Assembly: GCA_028641055.1 (NCBI GenBank)
Contig: CM054058.1
Span: 87,121,927-87,185,926, forward strand
DNA: 64,000 bases
Source of the DNA: Alopecurus myosuroides
Taxonomy: Eukaryota > Streptophyta > Magnoliopsida > Poales > Poaceae
Reading direction: 5' to 3'
In this document: piece after piece, positions 21,261-35,800 of the stretch
Layout: every line of letters begins with the position of its first letter
Position numbering within the stretch: the stretch's first letter is position 1
Notes under the pieces: generated by a model
Told to the model about the DNA's origin: nothing
The model's input: the letters and a program-made list of their open reading frames with translations, nothing else
Databases searched by the model: none
Program-made: the position numbers and the translations under genes

Positions 21261-24200
21261 TGGCCTCGCACGGGAGAAATCCCACCCCTTTTTGCCTCGC
21301 AGCGCTGACAGGGAGGGCCCCCTGTCAGCCACTCTGAAGCCACGCAAGCGCACAGTCACCCTGGGCCCCCCGGCAGTGCCTAGGGTAGGGTTCTGTGCGT
21401 ATAAAATGTTTTTAACATTTTATGTTTTCAAATCCAAGCCCTTTTGTTTTACAGTTTGGTCCCTGAGAATAAAATGCAAATAACTTTCAAATTATAACTA
21501 CAAATATTAAAAGTAAAATATGTGCACTGATCTAAATTCAATTATCTACCTATTGGTAACATTTGTTTCCTGTTTTGAATTTTCCAAATGCAATTAAAAT
21601 TTGAATTCAAATAATTCAATTGCAATTTGCTAAAATCCATAAGTAATTCATACTAACTCCAAAAAATGCAAATAAAATATGTTTTCCATGCTATTTCAAA
21701 TAACCTATTCAAATATAAATTTTGTTTCATGGTTTGAATAATTTAAATTGCTTAAATATTTTAAACCTTGTTTAAATCATTTAAATTTGATAAAATCATA
21801 ACTTGCTCAAATTAAATTATTTTTGAACATGCAAAATATGTTTTCAAACCAGAAAGGTATAAACTTTTCAAATATGAATTTGAATTTATGTTTTGAACAA
21901 ATAAAATTAAAATAATATTCAAACCTGTTTTAAACTCATTTAAAACTTGTTTAATCTTGTTTAATTCATAATTAAATCATTGTAATTCCTTTTTCAATAT
22001 TTGAAACATGTAATCCAACTAAAATTTGGTATTCTTTTCAAATATGAATTTTGTTATTTGTTTTGAACATTTTAAATTGATGAAAACAACAAATGCTTGT
22101 GTGACATCTTTAAGTAACCCAAAATTTCCAAACTTAATAAATATTTTCCCAACTTGTTAAAATCCTTTACCACTTGCATCTATTGTTGTTATTTTGTTGT
22201 TATCATCATGCATGCATCATGGTAATAAACTTTCACATGGTAATAAGTTGTAGATCATTTGTTCCCACTTAATTCATGGACCTTTTTCCATATGCAATCC
22301 AATTGCATATGGGTCCATTTAAATTGTGTTACCAAGTCCACTAGTTTCTTTTGATGCATCTATTAAATTGTCATGCATCATCCCATGATTGTGCACTATG
22401 CCATGATATTGATTGTTTATATTTCTGCCTTGTTTGTTTGCTTCTTCTCGAATAGACGACGACGTTGAGACAGACGATCTTTACAGCACCCCTTCTGAGG
22501 ATCTAGCTCAGTACCAGGCTGCTGAGTTTGCAGGCAAGTTATCACTCACATGAACCATTGTGTTCCTTTCAACATTGGTTACCGATACTTTCTGTTGTCT
22601 ATTCCTGCTAAGCCATAGTAGTAGTTGTTTCTGTTACGAACCTATCACATGAATCCCTTAACCCTGATATTGCCTCACCACCACTCCTACAACCCCATTG
22701 ATTGAGCCAGTGGCTTACTAGCATGCTTAGGTTGTTTGCTCAAGTCTGTTACCCGTTATTTTCTGTTACTATTTCCTTATGTTCTGGGGGCTCGATGTTT
22801 AAATCAATCACTCATGCTAATGTTATTGTTAAATAATAACTTGATGATAAGGCACCGGCAGGAGGCCCTGTGTGGTTTTGAGGCCTGCTAGTGTCGACCC
22901 TAATAGGAAAAGGGTCTTGTCTACTGATCCATGATGAGCGCACTACCCGCATGTGGGAAGCTAGTATGGGCGCCCCCCTCAATTTGATTCGATTCGCATC
23001 TCGTCCAAATCGCCTCATTTAGTTCGTGTTTTCCATTTGCCGCATGCATGTTTTTGCGAGCCCAGCGCAGGGTGGAACTTTTGTAGTCGGCATATAGGGG
23101 GACACGGTCTTAGAGTGCTATGAGGGTCCCTTTTCTTCGGGGCTTGATTAGCCGTGCGCCCAAGGTGCTTTGGGCTTGATGCGAAGAAGAGTTGAGTTGT
23201 GTTGAGTGCCCCGCTTGGTGGGAGGCATCCCATCTGGCGGGTTATTCATACGTGTACGGCCAAATTGGTGCAACCCTGCAGGGATAATCTTCTCGAGAAG
23301 CCGTGTTTTCCGCGGTTATGGTTAACTTGGTGAAAGTACTGGCTAACAAGTACTCAGGACAACTTAAACCTAATGATTCATAATCTCACAACCGATGATT
23401 AACCACTTGACTAGTAATAGGATTATTGACAAAATAACTTGATTCGTCTTTAATCCAACTGTGTGAGTTATCCTCGGATTGCTTCTTTGGATAAGGGGCG
23501 AGATCCAGGATGGGTTTGTTTCAAGTTATCTTTCAGTTGGTTACAATACTCGATCTTATCTTCTTTCTGTTAGCCGGAAGTGGTAGAATCTCTGTAGTTG
23601 GTTAGCGCAGCCAGTTGCAGCATCTTTTATATCCCCTCTCTTCCGTTGAACCCAAGGCATCTGTGCTTGGTGTTGACGGGCTACACTTTGGTGAACTGTG
23701 AGTCTTGCTTGCCAGTACGTCTATGTACTGACCCCTTTGGGGCTGTGGTTTCCGCAGACTGCGCTTACGAGGATCCAGGTGACGGCTACTACGTGGAGTT
23801 TGACGAGGCTGCTGACGAGTAGGTAGCGGACCCGGGCAGGATCCGAGACTACGTGGATGGGCTCCGTCTTTATTTCAGTTTCCGGCTTCTTAAGCCTATT
23901 TGGATTTGTCTGTACTCAGACCCTTTGAATGCTTCCGCTGAGATGTAATGATGTTATGTTGGGACATGTGTCCTCTGGATGATTGTATTTGCTATCTCTG
24001 CTCTAGTGAGAGCTATTTGCAACTTATTTCAATCTTTTGTGTCTTAGAGATATGTTGTGCTATCATTCTGTTACAAACCGTTGACGTACCATGTGTGTAT
24101 GGTATGAAGTACGTCAATGGTAGTGTCCTGATTTCTATGGGATAGTTTGCGTCGACGCTGAACAGATAGGGGTTGGTTGTCACACATACGTGTGTTGGCC

Positions 24201-24296
24201 TACTCGTAAGAGGACGCGGGTGCCGGTAAGCCCCGTAATCCAATCTACTACTGGTCAACGGAACGGCGAGTATCCTTTAGAAGTCCGGGTGCGACA

Positions 24297-25124
24297 ATGA
24301 AGATGATAAGCATTCTTGTCATGACTTGATCACAAGGTTTGTGTTTGAAGCAAGTTATGATCAAAGGTTGTAATGTTAGTTGTTAACAAACTCAAACAAA
24401 TGCACAATCAACTAGCAAATAGAAAAGAAACACAAGCACTAGTCAGACATATTAAAAAGTTTTTGTTGGCCCTGATTTTTGGGTTATTGAAAACAAGTTT
24501 TTCCTGTCTCCCAAAAATTGGGCTGTTACACCCAAATTGAGCAAACTTGGACTTTTTGAAATCTGAACAACATGTAGAAACTTTTGGCGCTGGCCAAATT
24601 TAAATTTGTCTATTTAAAATTTGTTCAAATTCAAATATCCTTGTTTGATGAATTTTGGCTTAGTTCAAATTCTATAAATACAAAATTGCAAATAAAATAT
24701 ATTTGGAAACCTTAGGATGTGTAATTTCATATCATCTGTTTCAAAATAATTTTTTAAGAAGTTAAATTTAAATTTAGAATTAAGTGGTCCATTTGATTAA
24801 TTTGACATATATTTAATTCTATAATTAATTTATATATAGTTCCTTTAGCAAAATTGTTCCTTTTATTAACCTTGAACCACAGACATCATTGCATAATCAT
24901 TTTGGACACCCTTGGACCATGAACATGTGTTTTTTACCAAAAACCAAACATAGTGATTCATCCATTTTACCATGTCTTAGAATTTATTTCCATCCTTATT
25001 ACCTTTGTTGTTATGGCTATTTGGAGCCAAGACCAAGTCCCTAATATGTGTCAATCACATATAAGACCAAATAGTGAACCCTAAAATACTAGGACCATAG
25101 TTTTCTATGTACTTATCCACTCCC
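24297..25124. other. AT-rich spacer between gypsy LTR and copy 2 block
   Basis: No gene or element end recognised. By the duplication model its twin lies immediately left of the window start. Confidence 0.4.
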
Positions 25125-28100
25125 CTTTCTTGCTTTAAGAATTCATCAACTTAGCAAAATGGAGATCAAGACTCAAGCACAAGAAGGAAACTTTATTTTC
25201 AACTTGATGGCAAAATGAAGAGCTACAAGGAAGATCATTGAAGAAATTAAAGCAAGGACTTAGACTCGACAGCAACTAGAAGCAACTCAATCAAGTACAA
25301 GTGTATGAAGGAAATCAAGAAGAAAACCATCTTCCTCTCTCTACTTCTATCTTCTTATTTCCTTTATTTTCTAATTGAATTAGTGGTATTTTGAGCCCAT
25401 CCCACCTTAGCCCAACTAGTGAGGAAGCCATGAAGAATCCACCAAGACCAAGAGAAGAATTCATCCAAGGAACAAGACTACAATAGAAACATGAAGATGA
25501 TCTTCAAGAAGATAAGCATGTGAAGAGTTGGAGCCATGCACACAAATTGAAGAATAACACGTTGTTTTTGTCCAACCATTGACCTATATGGAAAATACCA
25601 AGACGTTAACTTGGTATCTCCATTGTTATGAAGTTAGTTAAACCTAGATCTACCCTAACACGAAATGGAAAGACTAACTTAGATCGCGCCAATGTCTTGA
25701 TGAAAATTACTAAGTGTTACACATTGTTATGTGTTACTTTGCTTGAAATAGTGAGATCACCTTGGTGAACTCTTGGAACTTCTTAGATAAATATGTTTTC
25801 AATAAAGTTTGATCACTACAAACTCAACCTAGACATCCTCGGTGAACCCTTGAAACTTCTTAGATAAATATATTTTGAATAAAGTTTGTTTACTACAAAC
25901 TCAATCTAAACCATCCTTAGTGTACGATTACCCCCCCCCCCCTCTTAACAAGTTTTGAAACCACTATAGAATCAATCATTCAAAACTCAAACCTAGACCT
26001 TGTCCTAGCCAACTAGGTTAAACTCCTTTGGCTATGTTATTGCTTTGAATGTTCTTTTCACTTGTGTGTTTGATTGCTAGTATGCTACTTTATTTGGTTA
26101 TTGTGTTTTCAATGAATAGATTGTACGGAGAGGAACGATCTTTTGTGAAGACAATGTGAATTCTTCACCAACTTCAACAAGGCAAGTCACACACCATCAA
26201 CTACCTATTATTTTCCTATGCATTACTAGAGTTTTGAGTAGTATGCATGATAGCTGATTTTCTCTAAGTACTATGATATCCTATATCCTAGTAGTGTGTA
26301 GCCATCCTTATACGTTGTTATTTTGATGCCTTGGTAATTAGTAGATGCTTAGCCTTGCTAAAAGATTCGTTTCCTAGATGTTGTGGAAAAATACTAAGTA
26401 TAAACTTCAATGAACCACCTGGGTGGATTTGGTTTGTTTGGCTGATGAGAGTTGAGTATCTCCTCGAGGGGTGTTCACTTGAGGAATGCCACCTAGGAAC
26501 AAAGTGATTTTGATGTTCCCCAAGTTTAGATTGCTTCAAGTGCATCCTTTGGTCATATGGGCTTTGGAATAGTTGATTAAGTTGTGTGGACTCTACCTAT
26601 GGCTTGACTAGCAGATGTAGCATAATTATAGGGGGGACAGGTCTTGCTGGTTGGTAGTTTTCATGCTTATGAAAGACTTCGACTCAATTATCTCCTTTCC
26701 TTAATACATTAATCATGTATAGGATGTTTGGGTGAAAAAATAACAAGGGTGAAAGTGCACAAACTCTGCAGAGTCAACAAACTAAGATCTTGGCCGTATC
26801 CCGATTATGGACAACTATGAGCAGTTGGACAAGGATGGACAGAAGAATCACATCACCTTTTCGAATGTAAAACTTGTAATTATATGTAGGGACATTCCGG
26901 GGTTTTATCGAAAATGTCTCTTGACATACCGGGGTTTCACCGTGTGTTGTCACAGGTTCACTGGGGGTTTACCAGTGAATCCCGAACTTAGCAGAATTTG
27001 TTTTTTTTTAAAGAGATACGAGAAAACTAGCGTTATGCCAACTTAGCCAAAACTCCACTCAGCCAAATAAGCATGTAGTATTAGTACTGCCATTTATATC
27101 AACCGTAGTGTTTACTTGCCAATACATTAAATTGTATTGACTCCCTTGTGGCTACATATTCCATCTTGCAGATGAATCTGAAGGCGAGTGAGGATTTTGT
27201 TTAAGATTTCGAGACTATAGCCAACATGTTTTTCCTGTGGCACATGAAGAAGACGGTCTCAATGTTGTACTATGTTTTCCGCTGTATTTCTTTGTTTTCT
27301 GCTAGTCTTCTAAAACTATGCAAGTTGTAATACTATTTTGTAAAGACTGGATCATGTGATGTAATAGAATTTGATGCATTTGCATGATATTTCATTTTGT
27401 ACTGTGGTGCTAGCATTTGATTTAGGGACTAGCACACTAACACAGATGTTCTTGCATTATTTAAATGTGGGAACGCTACAACAGTAATGTAAAACATGTA
27501 AACTAGGATCAAATGAATAAGGGTTGTGATTTATAGTTGATATCAAATAGAATAATATATAAACCATTAGGAATAACAAGGTAAAACTTTTAAACGAATC
27601 AAGAATAAAGACAATCAACCGTGCAATGGTTTATTACAGATGATTTAAGCTTCAAGAACAACAATATAATCATCCAAGGCATCAAAACTCTCACCACAAC
27701 TCCTGTTAGGATCAAGTCAAGCGACAAAAATATGCACATAGGAAAACCATTAAGATATTTGTGCACTCAAAACAGGCAAGCGTTCTGTATTGGTCCCTGG
27801 CACCAGGATGTTATGGCTAAAAGAACGTTATGGGGAGTTTGGATGGTCAATATAAGAAACTCCCACACAACTGAAAGTGATCATTAGACAAGAGGAAGTC
27901 TTATAATCGAAGTTTCTTTTCTAAAATATTTTCTCCAAGATCCCATAACCATGACATTCTAACAGTGCAAAAAGATTTCTAAAAGTTATATCTGTTCTGC
28001 CTAGAAATCTATGTACATTATCTTCAGTAGGGAAATTATATCTTATTTCCCAAACTTCGTCATACTAACTACAAATAATAAATGGATTTATTGTTACTAA

Positions 28101-29137
28101 ATCTATCATTATTAATAATTAAACAATAAAAATTCACAATGCAACTAAAAACACATACTAAAACTAACTTATTTCTCATATTTTCTACTAGCAGTAGAGA
28201 CATACTACAACTAAAAACAGTATTCTCGAGTACACACATACTGAATCTAAAGATAATACAAAAAATAGTGCAAGTAAATTATTACAAAAATAGTTTATTT
28301 TACTAAATTAACAATAAACACATAGTACAACCATGGAAAAAATAATAGTGCCGCTAATAGCACGCTATAGTGTTTTAAAGTTTGCCGCGCTAAATATGGC
28401 AGTGTACAATGTCTCGTAAATAACATGTGATAACACGATATTGCATGCTAATAGTGTATTTTAAGCCCGCCATTATTTTCCTATAGCATGCTATATTTTT
28501 CCTTCCGTACAACTAAAGTTTATTTTCTACTAAACTAGATCTAGCTACCTAGCTTAAATACCTAGGTCGAACAAACGAGATCTCTCGATCAGAGTTTATA
28601 ACATATAAACCCCGATCTAGATTGGTAACTTACAAAAAGAGTGCTTAGCAGAGAAATTATAATAGAATAATTCGAAAACTTACTCAATATCTCTGGAGGT
28701 GCACTCATTGCTTAATTACCTTCGTGGACCAATAGAGCATGCCATGAGAATCCACCTCTCTATAATCCGCAGCGTGCGAGGCATGCTTGCTCGAGCTACC
28801 GACCGCGCATTCTATAGATTCCGAAACCCCGCCACTTGAATTGAACCCGCAGCCCAGGAAATCACTACCGCGGCATAAAATCTCCACAATCATTGCTGGA
28901 GGGGGAGAGACGGGCAACGCGAGAGCGACGGGAAAATGAAGCCTAACTGGCCCCTTTCGCCCTCCTATGTTGACTGTGGGACGCACCCGTCCGTGTCAGG
29001 GCTGCCCTCGGGGACACTCCCACGTCAATTGCGTGGTGGCCCCTAGAACTTCAATTCATCATCAGCGACGGATTAGTCTATTCTCCGAAATTGAAATCAA
29101 AATGTGGTAGATTTCTCCGCGATGTCACAAAGTGGTA
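25125..29137. other. AT-rich noncoding DNA, copy 2 of 1-4009
   Basis: Collinear with 1-4009, with scattered single-base changes and 1-bp indels (for example an extra A near 26872 and an extra C at the MITE edge). No gene recognised. Confidence 0.5.
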
Positions 29138-29241
29138 CTCCCCTCCGTTCCATATTAGATGACTCCCATATAGATGTATCTAGACATATTTTAGTACTAG
29201 ATACATCCATATGAGAGTCATCTAATATAGAACGGAGGGAG
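29138..29241. mobile_element. Stowaway-type MITE (copy 2)
   Basis: Same element as 4010-4112 with one extra C in its left end (CTCCCCTCCG), flanked by TA. Confidence 0.92.
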
Positions 29242-31257
29242 TATGTATCTATCCACAAATTTCGATTACAAAGTGGTAGTTTTATGCGATTTTCTCACTT
29301 TAATTTTATGTTGTGTTTGTATGAATTTTTTGTTAATTATTTTTATTTTGCACATGTGATGTGCTCAAGCGCAGGCCTCACACGCGCTGCATTTGTTTGC
29401 GCCTGCTAAGCAACGTTGCGCTGCTCGCGCTGTATTTTAGGCCGCTACAATTTGACTCGTGAGCGCCGCGATATAAATAGCTATTCAACTCTCCAAAATA
29501 TAATGCTTTTACATTGCGCCAACAGCACATCATGCTGTAAGAACCTTATATTTGTTCCGGTGTTGGCAATCTACAATGGGAAACGCTTCGAAACAACCGG
29601 GGGACACGTCATCCCCATGCTACGCCTTTTCCTGTCGCCACGTGCCCTAGACGTGGAGGGCTCCCTTCTGCATTTTTTTCTTATCCACTCGTTGACCTCT
29701 ATCCAAACTCCACTTTTCCTCACGAGAGCCTCCAGCGCCGGTTTCCCTATCCACGGGAGAGTCCAGGTAAGCGACCCGCCGGCGTGATCTCGGCGCCTCC
29801 CTCTCGCTGCGCCATCGCGGGGGCCATGTGGCTTTCTTGCTCCCTGCACCGCCGACCTGAGGTCGTGAACCTGCAGCTCGCCATGTCGCGGCCGGGAGAG
29901 AAACGACCGGGTGGCGCCGGCGGGCGGCCACACTCCTCCAGCAGCATGTGCCTCCGGCGAGAAGCCACGACGCCTTCAGCTCCCCCGCCATGGTCCCTCT
30001 GGCAGCGACACTCGTTGGGGCAGCCAGGGTGCTTGTATGACCATCTCCTCCCGCGAGCTCACCATGGAGCCGTGCCACCAGTGGCGTCATCCACTGCTGC
30101 GACGGCCAGCGGCGGTGGCCCCAGGAAGGTGGTGCTCCCAGGCCCTTGTGGGACTGTGGTAGTGCTCCAACGGTCCGGCAATAGTTCTACAAAAATTACA
30201 GCGTCGACGAATTTTGCTATTTTTGTACATTTTTTGCTATTTTTGTATAATTTTTTGGCTATGAGAAGTCCGGCGATATCTCCGACAATGTCTTTTTTTT
30301 TTTGCTACAATACCTTTGTTTTTTTACTATTTTTAATTTTTTTTTTCTATATCAGTACAAATTGTTTGCTACCAAGCTTTATCCTCCAGTGATGTCTCCG
30401 AAGAAATTATTTTTTGCTATAATAGAACTTTTTTTTGAGAAATACAATACAAAAACAAGCGATCATATACACGCGCATACACTCACCCTTATGAACGCAC
30501 ACACGCACACCCTACCTCTATGAGCACCTTCGAGAGACTGAGCCGGCGGGTCTTGAGATTGACGAAGTCACCACAGACGCCTCATTATCGACGGGAACGT
30601 CGCCTCCCACTGAAAGAATATTCCGCCAAAATGCGACACACTCTGGTGGGCTGGGGGTACAACCACCCTCCTAACCATCCAACCACAGATTATTTTTTTT
30701 TCTTTAATATCTTCGCCGAGTCTAGTCTTTTTTTCCTTTTTTTTCCTGTGCGAAACAATTTTTTGCTACATAGTAGAAAAACGGGACGAACTGCAACAAA
30801 ATGCGAGATTTTGAAGTAAAAACGGGATTAGTCTATTTTAGGGGACACGTGTTGTGCTGGGGGCCGGGGGGATCGGAGGGTTTTATTCCCCGGGAGACGC
30901 TCAGCAGTCTCCATCTACATTGCTACAACCAGCCGCTTACCAAGGCCTTTGGCCTCAAGAATAATGGCGATATTATATCTAACATCACCACGGCCTGCCT
31001 GCATATTGCCTAGTGGAGAAACCTTTTGACGATTCGGCCGGGAACTCTACCATGGATGACGGTGCCCTTCATGCAAAGCGTGTTGTCCGCCATGTCCACG
31101 TACGGCAAGGTCACCTTTTGCGTCGCCGCTATCCACATTCATCTCCGCAGTCACCCTTTCGTCTTGCTGGATTCGGTGACGGCGTTGCACAGCCAATGTG
31201 ATTCCCCCAAATTATATGGGAACCCAACGAGCTTGTCCCAGTATATATTGTACAAAT
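29242..31257. other. Copy 2 of the mixed noncoding region, diverged in part
   Basis: Collinear with 4113-6188. From about 30000 to 31130 it differs from copy 1 by many substitutions and indels, including a deletion of nearly 50 bp near 31030 and one of 8 bp near 31127, while both flanks are nearly identical to copy 1. Confidence 0.6.
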
Positions 31258-32309
31258 TGTTAGGAATTTAGGCAATTTACAGATTAAATTAATCCAAGTA
31301 TAAACCACGATCATGACGTAAGCATACTGATAATTAACCATATTCATGCATACTAGGTTGACAGTAGACACATCTACGCAAACTACTAGTATCGCACACA
31401 TGGAAATAACAAGGGCAGGGATAAACATGTTATACCCTGCAGTTGGCCAATTGGCAGTAGCCGTAGCAGAGGCGGCGGCCGCGGCGGCGGCAGCAGCAGC
31501 GTTGGCGGCCTCAGCTGCAGCGGCCTCGGTGGCAGCAGCGGCGGCAGCAGCAGCTCGATCGGCATCGGTGGCCATGTTGACGATGAGGGCGACGCGGGTA
31601 GTAGACGAAGTAGACGTACAGCAGCAGCGAGCAGTCGCGTAGGAGACGCTCCCCAAAAACCTAATCGCCCCTCTCCCCTACAGGATCTGGAGAGGCGGGG
31701 TTTCGGAGGCCTGCTCTCCCGTCGGCCGTGTACGCGGTAGACGGGATGGGATCACCGGCGGGCAGCAACAGGAGGTGGAACGACAGGGCGCAAAGAGGGT
31801 ATGAGTTGTGTATACTGCGTCCGCCTGGGCCTCCAATATATAGGCACGGCCGGGGTAGGAGAACGGTCAATTTAATTGGCGTTTACTACAGCCGTTACCA
31901 CGTGATAAAGGCGGCGTTTTACTGCGCGCAGTTATCACACGCGATCAATACGGCTGTTACCAATATAAATGTGACGCATTTAGACAACAATAATTATGAC
32001 GTCTCATATTATTGCCGTGTCTGTTGACTCCCCGTTTCCGACTGCCAAAATAAAGGCATCGGCTCGGCTCATTCCCGCAACCCGCGGCGCGGCGCGTCGT
32101 GACGTGTCGTGACGAGGCGAGGCGTGGCGAGGCGGGCGGCGGAGGAGGAGGAGCGCGCGTGTGGAACATCTCCACTACTCCTCTCTCTTCATACCAACTC
32201 ACAACTAGCAATGTGGGACTAAACTCCCACCATTTGCTATGGCAGCATGGGCCTTAGGGATTAAATGGAAATTGCCTAATGGGCCTTCTAGCCCATTCGA
32301 ATTTCAGCA
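31258..32309 (-). repeat. 3' LTR of copia element (copy 2)
   Basis: 1,052 bp; differs from the copy 1 3' LTR by a few single-base indels (31598, 31762, 31855 areas). Keeps the CTATATATT TATA-like motif. Confidence 0.92.
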
Positions 32310-32319
32310 ATCCCCCACC
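32310..32319 (-). other. Polypurine tract of copia element (copy 2)
   Basis: GGTGGGGGAT on the minus strand directly before the 3' LTR. Confidence 0.85.
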
Positions 32320-32854
32320 AGATCCCGAAGACCCATGGTGTTGTCCTCTGTTCCATTCACTGTTTTTATATACCGGCATTTTCAGTGGAGACCCGTTAAG
32401 GTTGAACATCCACCTAGAACAAGTAGCTACACTATATCACAACTGAACAATGGACTATGCCTTGAATTGTCAGTTTGGCGTAAAATAGTTTCACTAAATG
32501 TCTTGCCAGTACTAGGCTGCCGAAGGCTGACCCCTCGGGTGGAGCATATTAGTCATACTCCTGGCCTATTCATGAACTTATTAGAGATCACCCAATCTCA
32601 TAGACTGTGACCAGCAGTCAGGATCATATAGGTGTGTTCCTCCAAAGATCGCTCTGTAGGATAGCATCTTGCTTATATAAGCCTTGGAACACATTAAGAC
32701 AAAAGTCAACCTGCCATACAGTTTTTGAGAGTACTGCATCTCCAGTGGAGTGGGTTAGTAAAAATTACTCTCCTCAGTTAACCACTAGCTTGTTTTCCCA
32801 GGTCCCACTTCACGGGATCTCCGATCACATAGGTTGGGTTACTGCCATGGCAAC

Positions 32855-35800
32855 TCATGTGGGTCTCATACCCATCTCCCTCGATGCACTTTCTATCACA
32901 ACACGTGATAGCCCTTTAGTGAAGGGATCTGCCAGATTCTTAGCCGACTGGATATAATCCACCGCTATCACTCCGGAGTTTCTTAAATGTCTGACAGCTT
33001 TTAATCTCATTTTTATGTGCTTTGTGGACTGTGCATTGTCCTTTGAACTCTTCACCTTGACAATTACTGTTTGATTGTCACAGTTCATAAGGATAGCCGG
33101 TACTGGCTTTTCAACCACAGGCAAGTCCATCAAAAGATCTCGAAGCCATCCTGCTTCGACACTAGACGTGTCTAATGCTGTTAATTCTGCTTCCATTGTC
33201 GATCTCGTTAAGATCGTTTGCTTGCAAGACTTCCAGGAAACAGCACCACCTCCAAGGGTAAACACATACCCCGTTGTGGCTTTCATCTCATCAGCATCAG
33301 AGATCCAATTCGCATCACAATACCCTTCAAGTACCGAAGGATATCCACTGTAGTGAAGTCCATGGTTCACGGTACCTTTCAGATAGCGCATAATTCTTTC
33401 TACAGCATGCCAATGCACATCACCCGGATTGGAAACAAACCGGCTTAGTTTGCACACAGCAAACATGATGTCAGGCCTCGTAGCGCTCGCTAGATACATG
33501 AGTGAACCAATTACTTGAGAATACCTCAGCTGATCCTTAGCTGTGCCTTCGAACTTTCGAATCCGCACACTAGGATCATATGGCGTTGGAGAAGTTTTGC
33601 AGTCCGAATATCCAAAACGACTCAAAACCTTCTCAACATAATGGGATTGCAGAAGTGTAATCCCACCCTCATTGTTTCTCAATAGCTTGATGTTCAAGAT
33701 AACATCAGCCACACCAAGATCTTTCATCTCAAAGTTCTGGGATAGAAATGACTTAACCTCATTGATTACTTTGAGGTTGGTCCCAAATATCAGTATGTCA
33801 TCAACATACAAACACAAAATAACTCCTTCGCCCCCACCATGGCGATAGTATACACATTTGTCAGCTTCATTAACAACAAAGCCAACAGATGTTAAAGTTG
33901 TATTGAACTTCTCATGCCATTGCTTAGGTGCTTGTTTCAGCCCATATAAAGATTTCAGTAATTTACACACCTTTCCTTCTTGACCATCTAACACAAAGCC
34001 ATCTGGCTGTTGCATATAGATTTCCTCGTCTAACTCTCCATTTAGGAAAGCCGTCTTAACATCCATCTGATGGACGAGAAGACCATGCGAGGCCGCCAAC
34101 GAGAGTAATACTCGAATGGTGGTCAGTCTGGCCACAGGTGAATAAGTGTCAAAGAAATCTTCATCTTCTTTCTGGGAATAACCCTTGGCCACAAGTCTAG
34201 CCTTGTACTTTTCAATCGTACCATCAGGCCTAAGCTTCTTTTTGAACACCCACTTACATCCTAATGGTTTACAGCCATAAGGACGTTCAGTGATCTCCCA
34301 CGTTCCATTAGCCATGATGGAATCCATCTCGCTACGGACCGCTTCTCTCCAGTAGTCAGCATCTGGAGATGCATAAGCTTCTGAAATAGAAGTGGGAGTA
34401 TCATCCACAAGGTACACAAGGAAATCATCACCAAAGGACTTTGCAGTCCTCTGTCTCTTGCCCCTACCAAGGGTTTCCTCGTCATCCTTCTCAGGATTCT
34501 CATCATGTGTTTGTTCATAATATTCCATAGGAATGGCAGGTTCAGGAGTCTCCTCTGATTCCTGTCTAGAAGTGCTTTGCATATCTCTCATAGGAAAAAT
34601 ATCCTCAAAGAATGTAGCATCTTTAGACTCCAAAATCGTACCGACCTTCACGTCAGGTACCTCAGATTTCACTACTAGAAATCTATAGCCAACGCTATTC
34701 TTAGCGTATCCCAAATTAACGCAATCCACGGTCTTTGGTCCAAGTTTACGCTTTTTGGGGATCGGCACATTGACTTTTGCCAAACAGCCCCAAGTACGTA
34801 AGTACGAGAGTGTTGTTTTTCTCTTCTCCCATTGCTCATAGGGAGTGACCTCATTGTCTTTCGTCGGAACTTTATTCAGGACATGACATGATGTCAATAT
34901 AGCCTCCCCCCACCATGCCTTGGATAAACCCGATGTATCTAACATGTCGTTAACCAAATCTGTTAGAGTACGGTTTTTCCTTTCGGCAACCCCATTTGAC
35001 TGAGGTGAATAGGGAGGCGTCCTCTCGTGAATAATGCCATGTTCCGCACAGAAAGAGTCAAACTCATTAGAGAAATACTCTCCACCACGATCTGACCGGA
35101 TTCGTTTAATTTTCTTTTCAAGTTGATTCTCAACTTCTGCCTTATAGATTTTAAAGTAGTGTAGAGCCTCGTCTTTAGTGTTTAACAGATATACATAGCA
35201 AAACCTAGTGGAATCATCTATTAACGTCATGAAGTATCTCTTTCCACCTTTAGTCAACACACCATTCATCTCACAGAGATCAGAATGTATGAGTTCTAAT
35301 GGCGCCAAGTGTCTCTCCTCCGCAGCCTTGTGGGGCTTGCGAGGTTGCTTTGCTTGTACACACGAATGGCACTTAGAACCTTTGGCTAAAGTGAAACTTG
35401 GAATTAAATTTAGTTTTGCTAACCGCGTCATGCAACTGAAACCAACATGACAAAGACGTGAATGCCAAACTTCTGTTTCATTAACACTCGAATGAATATT
35501 GTTCACGACTTTATTACAAAAATCAGCGAGGGAAAAGCGGAACAGACCTCCGCACTCATACCCTTTTCCAACAAATAGTCCATATTTCGTTACAACTAAT
35601 TTATTGGACTCAAAAACCAACTTAAATCCTTCTCTACATAGAAGGGAGCCACTAACGAGATTCTTCTTGATGGCGGGGACATGCTGCACGTTCTTGAGCT
35701 GCACGATCCTTCCCGAAGTAAACTTCGGATCGACCGTGCCAACACCAAGTACAGAAGCACTTGCGCCGTTCCCCATCAATACGGACCCGTTCCTTGTGAC

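Larger units (their letters stand above)
18470..24296 (+). mobile_element. Ty3/gypsy chromovirus (Tekay-like), 3' part
   Basis: Contains the integrase end of pol, a polypurine tract and a full LTR of 4,479 bp with TGT..ACA ends. The 5' half is absent because the segment begins at the duplication junction. The base run after the LTR, ATGAA (24297-24301), is the candidate target duplication. The very long LTR recalls the large-LTR Triticeae gypsy groups (Sukkula/Erika type), but this assignment is from memory and unverified. Confidence 0.9.
19818..24296 (+). repeat. 3' LTR of gypsy element, 4479 bp
   Basis: Starts TGTAACATCCC and ends GGGTGCGACA. The U3 part is AT-rich to about 20400; a GC-rich promoter-like part follows (20480-21110). 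Long AT-rich stretches (21420-22440) and a final part with short open frames (23598-23822) complete it. No LTR-internal gene was recognised. Confidence 0.88.

Noticed and set aside
21205..21275. A tRNA gene
   Set aside because: The B-box is perfect, but no acceptor, D or anticodon stems of normal geometry can be drawn; kept only as a motif.
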